A stretch of 64,000 nt of DNA. Origin: an uncultured Collinsella sp. (GTDB lineage Bacteria > Actinomycetota > Coriobacteriia > Coriobacteriales > Coriobacteriaceae). Location of the stretch: contig UQHS01000004.1 of assembly GCA_900540845.1 (NCBI GenBank), positions 69,889-133,888 on the forward strand, given 5' to 3'. Positions 58,722-64,000 of the stretch are shown one piece after another; position 1 is the stretch's first letter; each line of letters starts with the position of its first letter. The notes under the pieces are model-generated. The model searched no databases. It had not been told where the DNA came from and was given only the letters and a program-made list of their open reading frames with translations. The position numbers and the translations under genes were made by a program.

Positions 58722-60170
58722 ATGGTTGAGATAGCCGTCAAATACCTCGAAAGCACGACGGGCGCCCGCTTTATATGCGGCGATCCCGAGCGTGTGTGCC
58801 GTGGCGTCGTGATCGACTCGCGTCAGGTGGAGCCCGATTCGCTGTTCGTCGCGTTCCCCGGGGAGCGCGTGGATGGAAACGAGTTCGCCCCCGAGGCGAT
58901 TCTCGCCGGCGCCGCAGCCGTCGTCCTCACGCGCGAGCCCCTCAAGGAGACGCTCGACGCAGCCGCCGAGCAGGGGTGTTCCCTGTTCGTGTGCGACGAC
59001 CCGACGGAATTCCTGCTCCGCCTCGCCCAGGGGTACCGCGCCCGCCTTCGCTGCACGGTGATCGGCGTGACGGGCTCCATTGGAAAGACCACCACCAAGG
59101 ACGTGCTCGCCGCCTGCCTCGCCAAGCGCTACCGCGTGCACGTCACCGCGGGCAACTACAACAACCTCATCGGGTGCCCGCTCACCATCCTGTCCGCCCC
59201 GGCCGACACGCAGATGCTTGTGCTCGAGATGGGCATGAACGATTTCGGCGAGATCGCGCGCCTCACCGCGTGCGCCCAGCCCACCTTTAGCATCATTACC
59301 AAAGTAGGGACCTCGCACATCGGCATGCTGGGCAGCCGCGAGGGCATCGCGCGCGCCAAGGCGGAGATCGTGCAGGGCATGCCCGCGAGCTCACAGAATT
59401 TCGAGGGACATCACTCGGCGCTCGTGCTGCACGGGGAGGATGACTTCACCCCGTTCATCATCGAGCACTTCACCCGCCCTGCCGGCATCGACGTCGTCTT
59501 GTGCGGCAACTCGACTGACGACGACGTCTGCGCCACGCACGTCGAGCTCGATGAGGACGGCCTCGCCCATTTCGATATCACGTTTGAGGACGGGACCAGC
59601 TTCAAGACGCATCTGTCGATCCCCGGCGCTCAGGCGGTGCCCAACGCGCTGTTCGCCGCCGCCATCGCCCATCGGCTGGGCGTTCCCGCGTTCGAGATCG
59701 ACGAGGCCTTCGCGAGCCTTGAGCTCACGGGGAGACGCGTGCAGATCCGCCGTGCGGCATGCGGCGCCCGCGTGATCGACGATTCGTACAACGCCAGCCC
59801 GGAGTCCATGGCCGCCGGCCTCGATCTGCTCTCGAGCCTTCCGTGCTCGGGTTCGCGCATCGCCATTTTGGGCGAGATGGGCGAGATGGGCGACGACGCG
59901 CCACGCCTGCACGCGCTCACCGGTGCCTACGCCGCGGCGAAGCGCCCGGCGATGCTCGTGTGCGTGGGTGGCGACCTCGCTTCCGAGATGGCCTCAGCGG
60001 CGAGCCTCATGGGTATGGACGAGGGCGATATCCAGGTCTTTTCGAGCTGCGACGAGCTCATCGCCCGATGTGGGGGCATGCTCGGCGAGCGCGACCTCGT
60101 GTTGGTGAAGGGCTCGCGCTTCGTCGGGCTCGATCGTTTTGTGGAAGAGGTGTGCGCCGATGCTCGGTAA
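58722..60170 (+). CDS. murF: UDP-MurNAc-tripeptide--D-Ala-D-Ala ligase MurF
   Basis: The enzyme adds the final D-Ala-D-Ala to the cell-wall precursor (482 aa). It has ATP loop GVTGSIGKTTTKDVLA, EMGMNDFGEI and DDSYNASPESMAAGLDLL, all typical of MurF. The ATG at 58722 follows AGAAAGG; an upstream ATG in frame is less likely. Overlaps the mraY start by 11 bases. Confidence 0.94.
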   Translation: MVEIAVKYLESTTGARFICGDPERVCRGVVIDSRQVEPDSLFVAFPGERVDGNEFAPEAILAGAAAVVLTREPLKETLDAAAEQGCSLFVCDDPTEFLLRLAQGYRARLRCTVIGVTGSIGKTTTKDVLAACLAKRYRVHVTAGNYNNLIGCPLTILSAPADTQMLVLEMGMNDFGEIARLTACAQPTFSIITKVGTSHIGMLGSREGIARAKAEIVQGMPASSQNFEGHHSALVLHGEDDFTPFIIEHFTRPAGIDVVLCGNSTDDDVCATHVELDEDGLAHFDITFEDGTSFKTHLSIPGAQAVPNALFAAAIAHRLGVPAFEIDEAFASLELTGRRVQIRRAACGARVIDDSYNASPESMAAGLDLLSSLPCSGSRIAILGEMGEMGDDAPRLHALTGAYAAAKRPAMLVCVGGDLASEMASAASLMGMDEGDIQVFSSCDELIARCGGMLGERDLVLVKGSRFVGLDRFVEEVCADAR

Positions 60171-61191
60171 TCCCGCGTATCCCACCTATCAGGTTTTCCT
60201 GGCCATCTTCATCTCGGCGCTCATCGCCGGGGCCATCATGCCGCTGTGGATCCGTTTCCTCAAGAAGGATGGTATCGGCCAGCAGATCCGCGCGGACGGC
60301 CCCCAGACGCACCTCGTGAAGGCGGGCACCCCCACCATGGGCGGCGTCATCATCCTGCTTGCCGTGGTGCTCACCTGCCTCATCATGGCCAAGCCAACCG
60401 TCGAGCTCATGCTCGCGATCGGTGCCATGCTCGCCACGGGCGCCTTGGGCCTGTTCGACGACGTCACCAAGGTCGTGCAGAAGCGCTCGCTGGGCCTCAC
60501 GCCCACGGGCAAGATGATCGGCCTGACCGTTATCGTCGTCGCGTTCTTCCTCATCGCGGTCAACTATTGCGATGTCGAGCCGGCGATCAGGTTCCCCGGC
60601 GGCTTCGCCATTGATCTCGGCGTCCTCACCACCACGATCGAGTTTTCCGGCATGACCATACAGATCCCCTGGCTCTACCTGGTGTTCGTGTTCCTGCTGC
60701 TGGCGGGCATGTCGAACGCGGTCAACCTCACCGACGGCCTCGACGGCTTGGCCGGCGGCACGGTCATGATCTCCATGATCGTGATGGCGGCGGTCTGCTT
60801 CGTGTGCCATGACGCGAATCTCGCCATCTTCTGCGCCGCCTGCGCCGGCGGCTGCATCGGGTTTCTGTGGTTCAACGCCTACCCCGCGCAGATTTTCATG
60901 GGCGACACCGGGTCGCTCGCCCTCGGCGGCGCCCTTGCCGCCGTCGCCGTGCTCACCAACACCGAGGTCGTGTCCCTGGTGGTGGGCGGCCTGTTCATCG
61001 CCGAGACGCTCTCCGTCATGATTCAGGTCGTGAGCTTCAAGACGACGGGCAAGCGCGTGTTTCTCATGGCTCCCGTACATCATCACTTTGAGAAAAAGGG
61101 CTGGGCGGAGACGAAGGTCGTCATTCGCTTCTGGATCGTCTCTGCCGCTTTCGGAGCCCTTGGTCTCGCTCTTTTCTTCCAGCTTGGATAG
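60160..61191 (+). CDS. mraY: Phospho-MurNAc-pentapeptide transferase MraY
   Basis: A membrane enzyme that makes lipid I (343 aa, about ten helices). Motifs: GTPTMGGVIILLAV, NAVNLTDGLDGLAGG, NAYPAQIFMGDTGSLALGG and MAPVHHHFEKKGW, the HHH loop separating it from the WecA-type protein at 42890. The ATG at 60160 has GAAGAGG upstream within murF. Confidence 0.95.
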   Translation: MLGNPAYPTYQVFLAIFISALIAGAIMPLWIRFLKKDGIGQQIRADGPQTHLVKAGTPTMGGVIILLAVVLTCLIMAKPTVELMLAIGAMLATGALGLFDDVTKVVQKRSLGLTPTGKMIGLTVIVVAFFLIAVNYCDVEPAIRFPGGFAIDLGVLTTTIEFSGMTIQIPWLYLVFVFLLLAGMSNAVNLTDGLDGLAGGTVMISMIVMAAVCFVCHDANLAIFCAACAGGCIGFLWFNAYPAQIFMGDTGSLALGGALAAVAVLTNTEVVSLVVGGLFIAETLSVMIQVVSFKTTGKRVFLMAPVHHHFEKKGWAETKVVIRFWIVSAAFGALGLALFFQLG

Positions 61192-61200
61192 GACGCACGT

Positions 61201-62601
61201 ATGCCGTTGCCGGATACCTTCTCACTTCTCATACTCGGCCAGGGTGGCACTGGCCTAGAGGTCGCTTCGTGGGCACTTGCCCACATCGGCGAGCGCGTCT
61301 CGTCGATCACCCTGTACGGAGGCGCCTGCTCTCATGCCACTGAGCGCACGCGTGAGCTTGAGGCCGCGGGCGTGCGCATGGTGTATGGGACCGAGGAGGT
61401 CGAGGGGGAGTACGACATCTGCGTCGCGAGCCCCGGAATCTCGGAGTTCTCCGAGTTCTTCCGCAACGCCGCCGCCATGAGCGGTGAGATCATGGGTGAG
61501 CCCGAGTTCGCCTGGCGCCTCACGCCCGAGCGCTGGTGTGCGATCACCGGCACCAACGGCAAGACCACGGTCACCTCGCTCACCAACGAGCTGCTGCGCG
61601 CTTCGGGCATGTCCAGCGTCGCCGTTGGCAACATCGGCACGCCCGCGATTCACGAGGTCGACCGCCGCGGCGACGATGAGTGGTTCGTGGCCGAGCTCTC
61701 GAGCTACCAGATCGCCACGACATCCGAGCTCACGCCGCGCGTCGCGATCCTGCTCAACATCACGCCCGATCACCTGGGGTGGCACCGCACGCACGACAAC
61801 TACGCCATCGCGAAGATCTCGCTGTTCCAAAACATGGGGGAGAGCGACCTTGCCATCGTTAACGTCGACGACGCGGGCATCACCGCGTATGCCGACCGCA
61901 TCTATGTTCCGGGGCGCCGCGTGCTCAAGCTGGGCCTGGTCGACGCCGGCGGCCCCGATGCGGCGTTTGTTCGCGACGGCTATCTCACGGTGCGCCTTGA
62001 TGGCGAGGAAAGCGCCCTGGTGCGCGTCGACGAGCTCAAGATCTCGGGCGCCCACAACGTGCTCAACGCGCTTGCGGCCTCCGCGGCGGCGCTCGCCTGC
62101 GGGGCGACCGCCGAGGGCATCCGCCTGGGCCTCGTCTCGTTCGCGCCGCTCGCGCACCGCGTCGAGCCCGTGGGCGAGGTCGACGGCGTGCTGTTCGTGA
62201 ACGATTCCAAGGCGACGAATACGGACGCCGTGGAGAAGGCGCTCACGGCGTTTCCCGATCGGCGTATCGTGCTGTTGCTGGGGGGTTCCGATAAGGGTAC
62301 CCCGCTCGAAGGCTTCATGGACGAGGTGTCGCGCCGCGCCGCCGCCGTCGTGTGCTTCGGTGCCGCCCGCGAGCGGTTCCGCGATGCGCTCATCGAGGCC
62401 CCGTCCTCCTCTGAGATCGATATCGCCGAGGCCGACGACCTGCGCGACGCCGTGGATGTCGCGCGCTCGCTCGCGCAACGCGGCGACGTTGTCTTGCTGT
62501 CGCCGGCGTGCGCGTCGTTTGACGAGTTCTCCGGTTTCGAGGAGCGCGGGGACGCGTTTCGCTCCTATGTGGCCGACCTCGCTGCGCCGGCGGGGCGCTA
62601 G
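61201..62601 (+). CDS. murD: UDP-MurNAc-L-Ala--D-Glu ligase MurD
   Basis: A cytosolic Mur ligase of 466 aa. N-terminal nucleotide-binding fold (LLILGQGGTGLEVASW), ATP loop AITGTNGKTTVTSL, AELSSYQIATT and NDSKATNTDAVEKAL, the last typical of MurD. Located 9 bases after mraY and 2 before ftsW. Confidence 0.94.
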   Translation: MPLPDTFSLLILGQGGTGLEVASWALAHIGERVSSITLYGGACSHATERTRELEAAGVRMVYGTEEVEGEYDICVASPGISEFSEFFRNAAAMSGEIMGEPEFAWRLTPERWCAITGTNGKTTVTSLTNELLRASGMSSVAVGNIGTPAIHEVDRRGDDEWFVAELSSYQIATTSELTPRVAILLNITPDHLGWHRTHDNYAIAKISLFQNMGESDLAIVNVDDAGITAYADRIYVPGRRVLKLGLVDAGGPDAAFVRDGYLTVRLDGEESALVRVDELKISGAHNVLNALAASAAALACGATAEGIRLGLVSFAPLAHRVEPVGEVDGVLFVNDSKATNTDAVEKALTAFPDRRIVLLLGGSDKGTPLEGFMDEVSRRAAAVVCFGAARERFRDALIEAPSSSEIDIAEADDLRDAVDVARSLAQRGDVVLLSPACASFDEFSGFEERGDAFRSYVADLAAPAGR

Positions 62602-62603
62602 CC

Positions 62604-64000
62604 GTGGGTGCCCGCGCCACCGCAACCAGCCATTCCGAGCTGGGTGAAAAACTCATCGCCGGCGTGCCCGCGCGCATCATGCGCCCGCGCCTGGTGTTCA
62701 TATGCTGCCTGCTCGCCATATGCTCCTTTGGCCTGCTGATGGTGTATTCGGCCTCTGCCGTCGAGGCCCTTAAAGAGCAGGGGAGCTCCTGGTACTATTT
62801 GTTCCGCCAGGGCATCTTCATGGCGATCGGCTTTGCGTTCCTGCTCGTGCTCAATGTGGGCCATCGGGCGATTTCCATGCAGTCGATCCGCATGTTTTGG
62901 GGCCCCGCCAGTTGGTTTGTCGTGCTCGGCCTGTTGGTGGTCGTGTTGTTCATGGGCGCTGGCGGCGACACCTGGGGCGCCTCGCGCTGGCTGCCGCTGG
63001 GCTTCTTCAACTTGCAGCCCGCCGAGTTTGCCAAGCCCGCCATCATCCTCGTGGCCGCGCGCCTTTTGGCCGAGTACTACGAAGACAGGTCCATCAGCTT
63101 TGCCGAGCTCGCCGTGGCGATGTTCATCGTCTTGGTCGTCCCCGCGTTTCTCATCATGCGCCAGCCCGACATGGGCACCACCGTCATCATCGGCGGCGCC
63201 GTGTTCATCATGGTGTGCCTTTGCGGCTTGCCCATGAGAATCATCGGCGGGCTGATGGGCGCCGCCGTCGTCCTCCTGATTTTCGGCATCTTCTCCTCCG
63301 AGTACCGCATCGAGCGCTTCAAGACGTTCCTCGACCCGTGGAGCGACCCGTACGACACGGGGTATCAGGCGACGCTGTCTATCATGGCGTTCGCGTCGGG
63401 CGGGCTGTTCGGGCGCGGCATCGGCAACGCGACGATGAAGTACCACTATCTGCCCGAGGCGCATAACGACTACATCCTCGCCATCATCGGCGAGGAACTC
63501 GGGTTTTTTGGCACGCTCATCTTCGTGTGCGTCTTCATCGCCATGATCATCGCGGCTCTGCGCATCGCCTCGCAGTCCCCGTCGCTGTATTCGCGGCTTG
63601 TCGCCAGCGGCTGCGCCATCGCCTTGGCGCTGCAGTTCCTCATCAACGTCTGCGGCATCCTCAACATCATCCCCATGACGGGCAAGCCCCTGCCGTTCGT
63701 GAGCTACGGCGGCTCGTCCGTGTTGACCTCGCTCATCTTGGCGGCGCTGATCATCCGTGTGTCCATCGACAGCAATGTCGAGACTGCGGCCGATCGCCGA
63801 CGCGCCGGCATGGCCGTGATGGGCGCCGCGGGTCCCATGGACGGTTCTGAGGACGTCTCCTCGCATATGGGTAGAAGCACCGCGGGGCAGGCGCGCACCC
63901 GCTCATCGCGTGCCACGAGCGGCCTGTCCGTCTACGACGGCGGGCGCGCGAGCGCCTCACCGCGCCGCGGCGCAGGCCGATCCGACGCCCCGGTCACGCC
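62604..64000 (+). CDS. ftsW: Lipid II polymerase FtsW, cut by the window end
   Basis: A SEDS-family septal glycosyltransferase. It starts at GTG 62604, two bases after the murD stop, and stays open to the window end (at least 465 codons). Motifs: GLLMVYSASAVEA, GFFNLQPAEFAKPAIIL, MRQPDMGTT, YLPEAHNDYILAIIGEELGF and FVSYGGSSVLTSLILAAL. After about residue 400 comes a polar Arg/Ser/Gly/Ala tail, longer than usual. Its end and murG are expected just beyond the window. Confidence 0.93.
   Translation, partial: MGARATATSHSELGEKLIAGVPARIMRPRLVFICCLLAICSFGLLMVYSASAVEALKEQGSSWYYLFRQGIFMAIGFAFLLVLNVGHRAISMQSIRMFWGPASWFVVLGLLVVVLFMGAGGDTWGASRWLPLGFFNLQPAEFAKPAIILVAARLLAEYYEDRSISFAELAVAMFIVLVVPAFLIMRQPDMGTTVIIGGAVFIMVCLCGLPMRIIGGLMGAAVVLLIFGIFSSEYRIERFKTFLDPWSDPYDTGYQATLSIMAFASGGLFGRGIGNATMKYHYLPEAHNDYILAIIGEELGFFGTLIFVCVFIAMIIAALRIASQSPSLYSRLVASGCAIALALQFLINVCGILNIIPMTGKPLPFVSYGGSSVLTSLILAALIIRVSIDSNVETAADRRRAGMAVMGAAGPMDGSEDVSSHMGRSTAGQARTRSSRATSGLSVYDGGRASASPRRGAGRSDAPVT

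Overview
The window is a GC-rich, gene-dense bacterial chromosome segment. The combination of TTG/GTG starts, a four-domain ribosomal protein S1, KdpFABC/KdpDE, an arginine deiminase cluster, many membrane-anchored XRE and LuxR-type regulators and an actinobacterial-style division/cell-wall (dcw) cluster suggests a gut Coriobacteriia member, perhaps Collinsella or a close relative. That assignment is inferred from gene content. No rRNA, tRNA, CRISPR array, prophage or complete insertion sequence was seen.

Layout. 0-7.5 kb: rpsA, an M20 dipeptidase and the phosphate importer pstSCAB, with a GTAA-repeat (Pho-box-like) array upstream and no phoU. 7.6-11.5 kb: a GNAT acetyltransferase, an ABC-F ATPase, and a fused pair of gene remnants (ppk and pfkA, both without 5' ends). 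11.5-19.8 kb: the potassium system, with kdpDE and kdpFABC divergent around a shared regulatory region. 19.9-27.7 kb: an XRE/helical-repeat regulator, pyrG, a three-gene ABC-2 exporter and a divergent membrane LuxR regulator.

27.7-41 kb is the accessory, decaying part. It holds a frameshifted FtsX/BceB-like permease, a carboxymuconolactone decarboxylase remnant, a LysR gene with an internal stop, two head-to-head 5'-truncated genes, several families of dispersed palindromes and three XRE regulators, two or three of them membrane-attached. Within it are the most interesting small systems: (i) a 26-residue hydrophobic peptide gene under a near-consensus LexA box, facing a compact promoter-terminator RNA unit, which resembles an SOS-controlled type I toxin-antitoxin locus; (ii) a yjdF gene behind a structured leader matching the azaaromatic (yjdF) riboswitch; and (iii) a Mef-type MFS efflux gene with an excellent promoter and a nine-codon leader peptide, MLASMRIWL, that resembles the known mef leader MTASMRLR.

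41-54 kb: HAD phosphatase, trpS, a WecA/TagO-type glycosyl-phosphate transferase, then arginine catabolism (arcA, arcB, a YfcC-type carrier, an APC-family exchanger and an aminotransferase) without carbamate kinase, followed by a DUF1846 protein and a Xer recombinase. 54-64 kb: the dcw cluster mraZ-rsmH-ftsL-ftsI-murF-mraY-murD-ftsW, preceded by MraZ-box repeats; ftsW runs off the window.

Functionally the stable parts cover translation, phosphate and potassium uptake, arginine fermentation and cell-wall synthesis. The 27-41 kb part holds stress, drug and envelope response genes in flux.
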